The notes under the pieces are model-generated. The model had not been told where the DNA came from. It saw only the letters and a program-made list of their open reading frames with translations, and made no database searches. A stretch of 64,000 nt of DNA, taken from assembly GCA_041649615.1 (NCBI GenBank), contig JBAZMT010000003.1, positions 1 to 64,000 of the forward strand, in the 5' to 3' direction. The position numbers and the translations under genes are program-made. The DNA comes from JALOAR01 sp041649615. Lineage in GTDB: Bacteria; Patescibacteriota; Minisyncoccia; UBA6257; Colwellbacteraceae. This document shows positions 1 through 7,743 of the stretch, piece after piece; within the stretch, counting starts at the first letter, position 1; every line of letters begins with the position of its first letter.

Positions 1-212
1 CCCCGCCCGGCGTACCGAGCGACGGCGAAGAGATCGCGACGAGCTACACGTTCCGTCGGCGCGGGCCTTCGGGTGTCGGTCTCGAAGCGCGCGAGTTCGT
101 TGTCGAAGGGCGCGGACCGCACGGTGGAACCATGGTCGTCGTTGCGATGGCTGACATTGCGAAGATGACTGGCAACAATTGCGGTGGTCTCATCAACGGC
201 GTGATCGCCTAG
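1..212 (+). CDS. C-terminal end of a probable major capsid protein (partial)
   Basis: The reading frame enters from the left edge (codons from base 3) and stops with TAG at 210-212, giving about 69 residues of a C-terminus. It ends in a hydrophobic stretch (VVVAMADIAKMTG) followed by NCGGLINGVIA. The role is inferred from position: it directly precedes small head genes and the head-completion and tail genes, where the major capsid protein normally lies, and the mixed beta/hydrophobic end is compatible with a capsid fold. It could instead be another virion protein. The start is outside the window. Confidence 0.5.
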   Translation, partial: PPGVPSDGEEIATSYTFRRRGPSGVGLEAREFVVEGRGPHGGTMVVVAMADIAKMTGNNCGGLINGVIA

Positions 213-261
213 TAGAGACACTCGCTAGAACCAGAAACGCAACATCAGCAAGGAATAGAAC

Positions 262-600
262 ATGGCTCGAACCAAAGTGAAGGCGCCCGAAGGAACCAAG
301 CCGAACGCGGCTGAGAACGTCGAATCGACTGAGAACGATTCCGAAGAGACCGATGAGGCCTCGGCTGGAAGCGACGAAGACGACGATGAAGTTCTCACTC
401 CGTTGCCGGTGAAAGCTCAACCGAAGGCGCCTTCAAAGAAGCCTCGTCGAAACCTCGGCGGGGTCTACAAGACCAAGAATCAGATTCGCTACGGTGGTGA
501 GTTCGTACCGACTGGGACAACGCTGACGCTCTCCGATGAGGAAGCCAGGCACTATCTCAAGTTCGGTGCTGTCGAAGCCGTCGAAGAAGACGAAGACTGA
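262..600 (+). CDS. Small acidic head-region protein of unknown function
   Basis: 112 residues in two parts. Residues 1 to about 55 are highly acidic and low in complexity (Glu/Asp/Ser/Thr), probably disordered. Residues 65-105 form a compact module reading like YGGEFVPTGTTLTLSDEEA followed by a hydrophobic LKFGAVE end. Small modules of this kind, ending in a Leu..GAV(E) motif, are common in phage head operons just after the capsid gene. The start is the ATG after AAGGAATAGAAC. No enzymatic motif is visible; a head-completion or decoration role is only inferred from the neighbours. Confidence 0.7.
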   Translation: MARTKVKAPEGTKPNAAENVESTENDSEETDEASAGSDEDDDEVLTPLPVKAQPKAPSKKPRRNLGGVYKTKNQIRYGGEFVPTGTTLTLSDEEARHYLKFGAVEAVEEDED

Positions 601-621
601 TTCAGAAGGGTTCAGTAAATC

Positions 622-1026
622 ATGGCTGGGTCGAAATCGAACTACCTAGAACTAGAAGTCCTAGATCATGTGCTGGGGGGTGCCGATTACTCCCGGCCAG
701 CGACGGTCTACATTGCGCTCTACACTGTGGCCCCTACCGATGCCGGTGGAGGTACCGAAGTGACGGGCGGGTCGTACGCTCGAGTCGCGGTAACGAACAA
801 CGCCACGAACTGGCCTGCGGCTAGTGGCGGTTCGAAGTCGAATGGAACTGCATTCACTTTCACTCAGGCGACAGCGAACTGGGGAACAGTGGTTGCGTTC
901 GCAATTCTGGACGCTGCTTCTGCTGGGAACTTCCTCTACTGGGGAGATCTCACGCAGAACAAGACCGTCGACAACGGTGACACGGCCGAATTCGCAATAG
1001 GTGGCATCACGATCACCGAAGATTGA
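622..1026 (+). CDS. Gp80-type phage fibre/decoration protein
   Basis: 134 residues. The N-terminus SNYLELEVLDHVLGG, then TVYIALYTVAPTDAGGGTEV, GSYARVAVT and a late WGTVVAFAILDA, match the pattern of the small all-beta family often annotated as 'phage tail fiber protein' (Gp80-like). Members of this family are usually structural and lie near capsid or fibre genes. Here it sits between the capsid gene and a huge Ser/Gly-rich protein, so a capsid-surface or fibre-linked role is likely. Start ATG follows AGAAGGGTTCAGTAAATC. The family pattern is clear; the exact place in the virion is inferred. Confidence 0.75.
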   Translation: MAGSKSNYLELEVLDHVLGGADYSRPATVYIALYTVAPTDAGGGTEVTGGSYARVAVTNNATNWPAASGGSKSNGTAFTFTQATANWGTVVAFAILDAASAGNFLYWGDLTQNKTVDNGDTAEFAIGGITITED

Positions 1027-1056
1027 TGTAGACCGCGCATCAGCGCGCGAACTGAA

Positions 1057-1088
1057 ATGCGCGGCGAGATTCGTTCTTTGCCGCGCAT
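1057..1088 (+). terminator. Stem-loop after the Gp80-type gene, possible terminator or processing site
   Basis: ATGCGCGGC at 1057-1065 pairs perfectly with GCCGCGCAT at 1080-1088 across a 14-base loop. Only a short T-poor sequence follows (TCGTTTG), so it may terminate weakly, protect an mRNA end, or act in processing rather than being a classical intrinsic terminator. It lies in the 114-base gap before the next gene. Confidence 0.4.
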
Positions 1089-1140
1089 TCGTTTGAAGAG
1101 GTCTTGACTGGCGTCAGTCGCAATTGGATCAGGTGGTAGA

Positions 1141-1434
1141 ATGAACCTTCTAGAAGTCGTTGCACTATCGAACGCGGGGATCTCTTCGGGGAAGCCTTGT
1201 TTCATCACGAGACGTGCTGACAATCTCAAACATAGCGATTGGCCATGGCGAATCGTTGGTTCTGTAGATACTGAAGTTCTGAAAGAACAACTAGCTAAGC
1301 TCGGTCATGGACACGTGCTTCCGATTGCTGGGTTAGAGAGACGCGGACCAGATGGGCGATGGGCTTCGGCCGGAGGGCTTCGGTCACATCAAGCGAAGGC
1401 TGAAGATTGGGAAGTCTTCGAAGAGAAGGCATGA
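1141..1434 (+). CDS. Hypothetical protein, 97 residues
   Basis: Not recognised. It is a soluble, mixed-charge protein with no membrane segment or Cys motif; the middle reads DWPWRIVGSVDTEVLKEQLA, and the C-terminus is Glu/Trp-rich (EDWEVFEEKA). The ATG is preceded by AGGTGG, a plausible ribosome binding site. It lies between two probable surface or fibre proteins, so a small virion or assembly role is possible. Codon use matches its neighbours. Confidence 0.65.
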   Translation: MNLLEVVALSNAGISSGKPCFITRRADNLKHSDWPWRIVGSVDTEVLKEQLAKLGHGHVLPIAGLERRGPDGRWASAGGLRSHQAKAEDWEVFEEKA

Positions 1435-1482
1435 AGGACAGTCAAACGTTCTAAGCGAATCCTATCGAGTCGGCGGTACTGA

Positions 1483-4400
1483 ATGTCCAAGATCGTCCCC
1501 AACATACTACGAAACCTGATCACTGGTTCGTTCATGCCGTATGCTTATTATACGGGATCGAACGTCAAGGACATCACGACAGGTGACTTGTGTTGGATGT
1601 ATTCCAACTCTGGACAGACGACTTCGTATCTGCGCACGCAACAAGGACAAGACATAGCTCCAGCGCAGGTTGCAACGGGACCAGGCCTTTACGTCGTTGC
1701 ATCGGCTCAGGACAGTTCTGGGAACATCCACTTCTTGTGCGAGTACGGTGGAGGGTTCTGTTACGCAAGAGCAACGATCACGCGGTCTGGTGGCCACATT
1801 ACAGGATGGTCTGTCACCGACCCGTTCTACTTGCCGGCGATGACGTCTTCGCTAGGTGGCACACCATGGGGCGGCACAATTGCGATCATCAAAAACGGCA
1901 ATGGTACCGAACGAGTGATGATCGTTCGGCTCGATGGAAGTGATACGACTCAATACTGTGCGGCATTGATTCATGCTCCACTCGATGCAGATGCCGAATC
2001 GGACTTCGTTTCTCTTGCAGGTGTTGCGTCTACTTGGACGAAGGCCCCGACTCAGACTGCTTCGACTAACGTCGATGCTCCGTATTGCTTCAACGTAGCG
2101 ATTGAGCAACTTGGAACCAGCGCTAGCACGAACGGGAACTTCTTCGTCGTCGCTGGAGCGTCGTCTCGAGGTGACGTTGCCAACTATGCGTGCTCCGTCG
2201 TTGGGTTCCGTGCGGTTGCTAGTGGCACGACATGGACGCTTGAAACTGGCACTCCGCGCACTCTTGCAGCAGAAAGCTACGAGTCGTTCTGTCTGCATTC
2301 GTGCAAGGATGCTGATGGGAATGCCTATTTCGGATGGTGCACCCGAGCAACGGATTCGGCAGTTGTCACGTTTGGATTGTCGAAGGTGGCCGTAGATGGA
2401 ACCTTCACTCAGTCGTGGCTATCGTCGACATCGAGTGCTCAAGGTGAGTTGTCGATGTTCCCTGCCGTCTGCGATGACGGCACGGTGATTCTAGGGATGG
2501 TTCCTGGTGACGTTGGTAGCTCGACCACGGAACAGGAAGTTCGTGTCTACTCAGGAGGCAATTGGTACACGTATCGAGCGGGAACGAACAAGTGGGTTGC
2601 CGCCACAGATCTAGGATGGGCGAACACTGGTTCCAGAGGTTGGAACAACGGCATCATTCTGTCGTGGGGATCTGGGAACACCGGTATCTTCGCCAACGGC
2701 TCTTTCCACGTTCGTACCGGCAGTGAGACGGGCGTTCTCTACGAGAACTGGTCATGGCCAGTCTATTCAGGTACGGCAACTCTTTCGCCAACGTACGCTC
2801 CAGCAGTCCCGCATTCAACTCGGGACATGCATATCTGTGTCGCGATACAGAAGAGCACGTCGGCGAGCGGTGGGACTATCACGTTCCCATCAGGTTGGAC
2901 CGGACGAGGCGAAATCCTAGGCGCTGGAGGGTACGCTTCTCAAGCTGTCGACACTGGCAATGTTGATGTTTCGATCGCAACCAAGGATTCAGTAGACGGT
3001 ACTGAATCAGGTTCGATCAATGTCACTCTTGGGTCGTACAATACTGCCGGCGGTTTGATGATTCGGGCTACGAAGGCCGGCGATGGAACGTGGTCTTACG
3101 CTTCGGTTACTGGCAGCGATATCACTTCTGGTGCGGCTCTTTCGGTCACTTACACTTCGGCGATCGATCTAGCTCCAGGCGACTTGCTTGTGATTGCATG
3201 GGGTCAACCGACAGATGTCACGACTCCGAAGCAACTCACTGGTCAGGCAATTTCGGCGACTGGAATCACGTTTGGTGAAGTGACTCAACTGGCCGAGTTC
3301 GATTCGGCAACGGGCAACGATCTAGGCGGATCTGTATGGGTCTGTAGAGTGCTCTCTGGTTCCGGTACTGTCACACCGACGTTCACGGCAACGGCTTCAG
3401 GCACGACGACCAACGTCCGCGGTGGATCGGTTCTGTTGAGATTGAGAGAGGTCTCTTCAACGACAGAATCGTTGGCTTCTCAGTCTGTAGGCATCACGAG
3501 CATTTCTGCAAACATCAGCGTGACTCGTGAAGTCAATTCGGTTAGCAACGGTTCTTCAGCTGTCAGTAGTGCGATCAACGTTTCGACTGCTGTCACTTCG
3601 GTAGCTGGGACTAGTAGCGGAACCTCAGTTGTAAGCGGACCAGGACTCAGAATTCGAACTCGTCTTGGATCTAGTGTTGCAGGCTCTTCCACCGTTGCAG
3701 GTGGAGTCTCAAGAAAGAGAGGCGTCCTTGGAAGCAGCACTGGCACATCTGGTGTCGTAAGCAACGTCTCAAGGAAGAGAGGCGTCCTTGGAAGCAGCAC
3801 TGGCACTTCTAGCGTTGGAAGTAGTGTTTCAAGGAAGAGAGGCGTCCTTGGAAATAGCGATGGCGTTTCTTCTGTCGGTAGTTCGATCAACGTTTCGACT
3901 GCTTCTACTTCTGTCAGCGGAACTAGCAACGGAACCTCGGTTGTAAGTGGAACCGGTCTTGGAATTCGAACTCGTCTTGGATCTAGTGTTACTGGTACCG
4001 CAGGCGTAGGAGGCAATGTCTCAAGGCGGAGAGGTGTCGTTGGGACGAGCAACGGGTCATCGATTGTTCAAGGATCGTTGATGATTCGTACGTCAATTGC
4101 CAGTCTCATATCAGGATCGTCTCTAACCGATATCGACTTGAATGTTCTCAAAGCCGCGATCGGTTCTTCGTCAAGCTCTTCTCTAGTGAACGGTGAAACC
4201 CTAATCACTAGAGGCATGATTGTCGAAATTGAAGCCTCTTCAACTATCAACGGTTCGATAGGAGTGTTCAAGCGACTTCAGTCTACGATCGCCGGTGTCG
4301 CTTCGGTAGTAGCTAGCTTCGACGCAGACGTCGCTGGAACTTCGAACGGTGTCGCATCAGTACTTGGCGGGCTCATTGTAGTTCGGTCTGTCAATGCTGC

Positions 4401-4833
4401 GTCCAGCGGCAAAGCTTCGGTGTCTGGGGCTGCGAAGGTCTTTTGCTTCCTAACTGGAAACAGCAACGGATCTTCAATATCCGATGCTGACTTGATCAAC
4501 TTCGTTCGACAGTCTGGTCAATCCAATGGTCTAGCGACCATTTCTGCGGCTCTGCAAGTGCATGAAGGTAGAGAACTTCTAGCTTCGGAATCGGATGGTC
4601 AAAGCGTCATAGATGGAACTCTTCTCGTATCGAAAGCCCTGAACGTTTCGAGTGCAGGGTTGTCCAATCTTGTAGCTTCGTTGGGCGTCACAGGCATCGG
4701 CGAAGACATCGACCTAGGCCTGAACTTGTCTAGAGGACGTGCTCGAGTCAGGGGGTCGTTGACGATGATGAAGTTCACGAGTAGTCAATCTAAGAAAACC
4801 AATCCTCGCATCATTACAAGGACTGTCCGATGA
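1483..4833 (+). CDS. Giant Ser/Gly/Thr-rich repeat protein, putative head or tail fibre
   Basis: 1,116 residues. Residues 1 to about 430 are beta-rich with many Gly/Trp/Tyr (propeller- or lectin-like in appearance). Residues 430-650 look like a further beta-sandwich region. From about residue 660 to 1080 the protein is built of short degenerate repeats of about 20 residues following G-x-S-x-G-x-S-x-V-x-G-x-L, interspersed with basic SRKRGVLG turns; such arrays occur in phage fibre-like proteins. The last residues are basic. The stop overlaps the next start (ATGA). The position between capsid and head-completion genes suggests a capsid-attached fibre or adhesin, but a tail fibre displaced from the main fibre locus is equally possible. 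Confidence 0.65.
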   Translation: MSKIVPNILRNLITGSFMPYAYYTGSNVKDITTGDLCWMYSNSGQTTSYLRTQQGQDIAPAQVATGPGLYVVASAQDSSGNIHFLCEYGGGFCYARATITRSGGHITGWSVTDPFYLPAMTSSLGGTPWGGTIAIIKNGNGTERVMIVRLDGSDTTQYCAALIHAPLDADAESDFVSLAGVASTWTKAPTQTASTNVDAPYCFNVAIEQLGTSASTNGNFFVVAGASSRGDVANYACSVVGFRAVASGTTWTLETGTPRTLAAESYESFCLHSCKDADGNAYFGWCTRATDSAVVTFGLSKVAVDGTFTQSWLSSTSSAQGELSMFPAVCDDGTVILGMVPGDVGSSTTEQEVRVYSGGNWYTYRAGTNKWVAATDLGWANTGSRGWNNGIILSWGSGNTGIFANGSFHVRTGSETGVLYENWSWPVYSGTATLSPTYAPAVPHSTRDMHICVAIQKSTSASGGTITFPSGWTGRGEILGAGGYASQAVDTGNVDVSIATKDSVDGTESGSINVTLGSYNTAGGLMIRATKAGDGTWSYASVTGSDITSGAALSVTYTSAIDLAPGDLLVIAWGQPTDVTTPKQLTGQAISATGITFGEVTQLAEFDSATGNDLGGSVWVCRVLSGSGTVTPTFTATASGTTTNVRGGSVLLRLREVSSTTESLASQSVGITSISANISVTREVNSVSNGSSAVSSAINVSTAVTSVAGTSSGTSVVSGPGLRIRTRLGSSVAGSSTVAGGVSRKRGVLGSSTGTSGVVSNVSRKRGVLGSSTGTSSVGSSVSRKRGVLGNSDGVSSVGSSINVSTASTSVSGTSNGTSVVSGTGLGIRTRLGSSVTGTAGVGGNVSRRRGVVGTSNGSSIVQGSLMIRTSIASLISGSSLTDIDLNVLKAAIGSSSSSSLVNGETLITRGMIVEIEASSTINGSIGVFKRLQSTIAGVASVVASFDADVAGTSNGVASVLGGLIVVRSVNAASSGKASVSGAAKVFCFLTGNSNGSSISDADLINFVRQSGQSNGLATISAALQVHEGRELLASESDGQSVIDGTLLVSKALNVSSAGLSNLVASLGVTGIGEDIDLGLNLSRGRARVRGSLTMMKFTSSQSKKTNPRIITRTVR
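3709..3888 (+). repeat. Three tandem 60-bp direct repeats inside the repeat protein gene
   Basis: Three consecutive 60-base units begin at 3709, 3769 and 3829 (core AGAGAGGCGTCCTTGGAA). Each encodes a 20-residue SRKRGVLG-type unit. A larger duplicated block lies on both sides: GATCAACGTTTCGACTGC-type sequence near 3572 and 3889, and CTCGTCTTGGATCTAGTGTT near 3660 and 3970. The near-identity at DNA level indicates recent in-frame duplication. Confidence 0.85.
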
Positions 4834-5852
4834 CTGACATCATCAAGCTTGGAGACACGGTAGTCGTCTACGGTACGTTGCTAGTCAACGACACACCAAC
4901 TGATCCAACCTCTCTTCGTCTCGAGATTCAAGATCCAGCTGGGACGTTGACTGAGTACGTTTGGACGGTAGATGCCGAAGTTGTGCGCGATAGCGTTGGT
5001 TCGTTCCATTACAACTTGATGGTGACGCAGAACGGAAACTGGATCTACAGATGGTTCAGCAACGGCGCGCTCACCGCGTTCGAAACTGGAACGATCGAAG
5101 TTGCGAACACGGTTGTCATTCAAACCGTCAGCAATGCAGTTCCGTCTGTTGCAGTGCCGTTCGTCACGTTCCGTATCTGGGACGGTGATGGAGCTATTGT
5201 CGACACCGGATTTGATCCCCAACGAACCGACGCGAACGGCTCACTCTCAATTGCGTTGCCAGATGGTTCGTACCGACTGTCATCGACCAAGTTGAATTGG
5301 ATCTTCGACGTTCTCTACTTCGACATCTCTACGACACCGACTACTGTGCAACTCATCGGGCGCCCGATGGAAACTCGATGGCTGCAATGGGAAGACCTCG
5401 AATCGATCGTGGATGTGGCCACAATCGACAGGCTCTTCAACGACAAGAATACGGCGATCCGTGACATGGTGCTCACCGAGCAGGTAATTCAGCAAGCCGA
5501 GACTCTTGCCGAAAGCCAGTTGCTTCGAAGTTGGACGCAGCAACAGATCGTGGACCTTGCCGCTCATGACCCCGCGCTTCGAGCTCAAGCGGCATGGCTC
5601 GCGCTGGAAGCCGCGTCTGAGCGCCGGCAAGAGTTCATCGCCGCTGATGGGAAGGGTCGGTATTGGGCGCAATACGAACGCTCGATGGCCTACTTCAAAG
5701 ACCTGAGCAAGAGCAAGAGCCAGAGCCGCGGCGAAGAAACGGCCGGTCATGGTTCGAATGCCGGTGGTTCGTTGCGCCCAGCATTGCGACCGCGGCAAGC
5801 TCGGCGCATCTTCGCTGACGAGCCCGATGGAAGCGGGCATGGTGGCTTCTAA
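4830..5852 (+). CDS. Ig-like domain protein with a Mu gp36-like (DUF1320) C-terminal region
   Basis: 340 residues. Residues 1-95 resemble an Ig-like beta-sandwich often seen in phage baseplate or fibre proteins (DTVVVYGTLLVNDTPTDP, ending GNWIYRWFSNG). Residues 100-185 look like a second small beta domain (carboxypeptidase-regulatory-like). Residues 190-300 are alpha-helical and end in YWAQYERSMAYFKDLSKSK, which resembles the end of the DUF1320/Mu gp36 head-tail joining family. The order gp36-like, gpG-like, gp37-like that follows matches Mu. A fusion of beta domains to a connector protein would be unusual; the gp36 assignment is inference from pattern and synteny. Confidence 0.5.
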   Translation: MTDIIKLGDTVVVYGTLLVNDTPTDPTSLRLEIQDPAGTLTEYVWTVDAEVVRDSVGSFHYNLMVTQNGNWIYRWFSNGALTAFETGTIEVANTVVIQTVSNAVPSVAVPFVTFRIWDGDGAIVDTGFDPQRTDANGSLSIALPDGSYRLSSTKLNWIFDVLYFDISTTPTTVQLIGRPMETRWLQWEDLESIVDVATIDRLFNDKNTAIRDMVLTEQVIQQAETLAESQLLRSWTQQQIVDLAAHDPALRAQAAWLALEAASERRQEFIAADGKGRYWAQYERSMAYFKDLSKSKSQSRGEETAGHGSNAGGSLRPALRPRQARRIFADEPDGSGHGGF

Positions 5853-6271
5853 TGTCTGAAGAGATTGTCGAGTTCGATGGCAGCGAAGTGACCAAGGAGC
5901 TTAGGAAGCTCCAGGTTCGCGGCTACAACTTGGCAGAAGTCAACATGCAACTCGCACAGATCCTTCACGTCATGGTGGAGGACAAGTTCGAGAACGAAGG
6001 GCCAGGTTGGCAACCGTTCGCCGATTCGACGCTTCGGCGTCGTCGTCATTCCAAGTCACCAAAGCTCCTTCAAGACTCTGGTGATATGGTCGGCAGCTTG
6101 ACGCCGTTTGGTGATCCCGAATACGCCGAAGTCTTCACGAATAAGGCGTACGCTCGCTATCACCTCGAAGGCGATGGCGTGCCGCAACGTGACTTCTTTG
6201 ATATCGACGTACCCAAGGCGTTGGAGATGTTCGATGAGATCCTTACTACCGAGATCGCGAGGGGACGATGA
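5852..6271 (+). CDS. Phage virion morphogenesis / tail completion protein (Mu gpG, P2 gpS family)
   Basis: 139 residues. The family signature is visible: FENEGPGWQPFADSTLRRR, then LLQDSGDMVGSLTP, then AYARYHLEGDGVPQRDFFD. This matches the phage virion morphogenesis family (Mu gpG, P2 gpS), which completes the head-tail interface or tail terminus. The ATG overlaps the previous stop (TAATG) and its own stop overlaps the next gene, so translational coupling is likely. Length fits the family. Synteny with Mu supports the call. Confidence 0.85.
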   Translation: MSEEIVEFDGSEVTKELRKLQVRGYNLAEVNMQLAQILHVMVEDKFENEGPGWQPFADSTLRRRRHSKSPKLLQDSGDMVGSLTPFGDPEYAEVFTNKAYARYHLEGDGVPQRDFFDIDVPKALEMFDEILTTEIARGR

Positions 6272-7296
6272 CTGACACGATGCGAAGCAACGCGAGCGTG
6301 ATCGAACTTGCTCGAGACATCATGGCCGCGATTCTGCCCGTCACCGGAACCCGCGGTACCGGCAAAGTCCTCGTCAGAACCAAAGGCAAGACGCCCGTCT
6401 ACTTGCCGCGCAATTGGTACCTGATGCCGCTCGTCAATGGAGCCGTGCGTGAAGAGCTCCTGTTCAAGGTTGGGCAAGGCCCGGGTCGTGCGCTCTATCC
6501 CGAAGGCAAGCGGCGCAAGGCGAGCCCAGATGAACCCGATGCCGAATCATGGTGGGTGATTCAACCGGGTGGCACCCTCGTTGACATCGTGTCGGTGACC
6601 GGTGGGGTGCGCCACAATCTGCCCAAGGGCACTCGCTTCACGTTCGACCCGAACCATCCAGATCTGGAAGTCGAAGGCATCCTCCAGAACGCCATTACCG
6701 ACGGCGCCGATCCAACGCACTTCGGCGGATGCAAGAGCGTTGTCCAGTTCGAGCAACTGAACGCCCCGACTGCCTCGCTGGACGCATTTCGCGCAGCCGT
6801 AGGCAAGTTCCCCGCGGTCGTCATCGTGTGGGATGGTAGTGAGCCAGCCGATGGCACCACACAGAGCAGCATTGACCGAGGTCGAACGCGCGTTGGTTCG
6901 GTGTCGCAACTCTTCAAGGAGCGCTTCAATATCTTCGTGCTCAGCGAGCGGTTGGATAGCGGGCAACTTCGATCAGCCGAAGGCTTGAAGTTACTTGACG
7001 ATATCACCTATTGGCTGACGGACTTGCAGGCTGTTGACGGCGAGATCTTCAGCTCCCCGACCGGTGTTCAGGTTCGAGGGCGAGCACGTATTTCTGGCGA
7101 TAGTGCGGCCTACCAAGCCGTCTACATCTACATGCTCCAGATCAGCGTCACGTCGTGCATCGTGCCTTACGACTCGCGAACGTTCCATCCGTGGCTCCGA
7201 ACGCATAACGAGATCTCAACGTTCCAGAAAGATGGAGCCGGTGAGCGAAAGGTCGTAGTCTCCCAGGACATCGACATGACGGCCGGTTCGGAGTAG
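6268..7296 (+). CDS. Mu gp37-like (DUF1834) tail terminator/structural protein with N-terminal extension
   Basis: 342 residues, longer than Mu gp37. Residues 35-165 form an N-terminal part not expected in Mu (a gp38/gp36-like or novel beta domain). From about residue 165 the DUF1834-like region reads ASLDAFRAAVGKFPAVVIVW, later FNIFVLSERLDSGQLRSAEG and GLKLLDDITYWLTDLQAVDG. In Mu this protein lies between gpG and the sheath and is required for tail assembly; the same order holds here. The start overlaps the previous stop. The N-terminal half has no assigned function. Confidence 0.7.
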   Translation: MTDTMRSNASVIELARDIMAAILPVTGTRGTGKVLVRTKGKTPVYLPRNWYLMPLVNGAVREELLFKVGQGPGRALYPEGKRRKASPDEPDAESWWVIQPGGTLVDIVSVTGGVRHNLPKGTRFTFDPNHPDLEVEGILQNAITDGADPTHFGGCKSVVQFEQLNAPTASLDAFRAAVGKFPAVVIVWDGSEPADGTTQSSIDRGRTRVGSVSQLFKERFNIFVLSERLDSGQLRSAEGLKLLDDITYWLTDLQAVDGEIFSSPTGVQVRGRARISGDSAAYQAVYIYMLQISVTSCIVPYDSRTFHPWLRTHNEISTFQKDGAGERKVVVSQDIDMTAGSE

Positions 7297-7315
7297 ATTC
7301 GCAAGGAGGTTAGCC

Positions 7316-7723
7316 GTGCCAGAGTTCCACTATGTATCCTCAGTCAAGGGCCATCTCGTAACGAGGTTCCCTTCCCTACGGTCGAGCGTTGCTCAGTTCA
7401 TTGGAGCAACGCGCAAAGGAAAGACGATCGTTTGGGACACGACAGAAGTCGTCGCCATCTCCGACAAGGAATGGCAGACGTATCGGCGCGAATATCGGCG
7501 TTGTCTTGCCGACAAGTCGATCGTCGAACGGACCAAGGAAGATTTCGAAGCCTACGTCAAGGAAAAGACTGAACGCGAGACCAAGGCTTTGGAAGCGGCC
7601 AAGGCGGATGCCGATGCGAAAGCGGCGGAAGAAGCCAAAGCAAACGAACAACCCACTTCGGAGGGGTCACCCCAACCGGCTGAGGGCACGTCACAACCAA
7701 AAGGAAAGAGGGCTACTCGATAG
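7316..7723 (+). CDS. Mu gp38-position small tail protein
   Basis: 135 residues, with GTG start at 7316 behind a strong AAGGAGGT ribosome site at 7302-7309. Residues 1-75 form the likely folded part (VWDTTEVVAISDKEWQTYRR, then ADKSIVERT). The rest is a charged Lys/Glu/Ala coiled stretch and a Pro/Ser/Gln tail. It occupies the place of the small Mu gp38 (DUF2635) protein, just before the sheath, and shares the general idea of a short basic N-domain, but sequence similarity by eye is weak. Probably a virion or assembly protein. Confidence 0.6.
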   Translation: MPEFHYVSSVKGHLVTRFPSLRSSVAQFIGATRKGKTIVWDTTEVVAISDKEWQTYRREYRRCLADKSIVERTKEDFEAYVKEKTERETKALEAAKADADAKAAEEAKANEQPTSEGSPQPAEGTSQPKGKRATR

Positions 7724-7743
7724 GCCCCTGAAGGAGCACGATC

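Noticed and set aside
3709..3888. Tandem repeats considered as a CRISPR array
   Set aside because: The 60-bp units are contiguous, in-frame and coding; there are no unique spacers.
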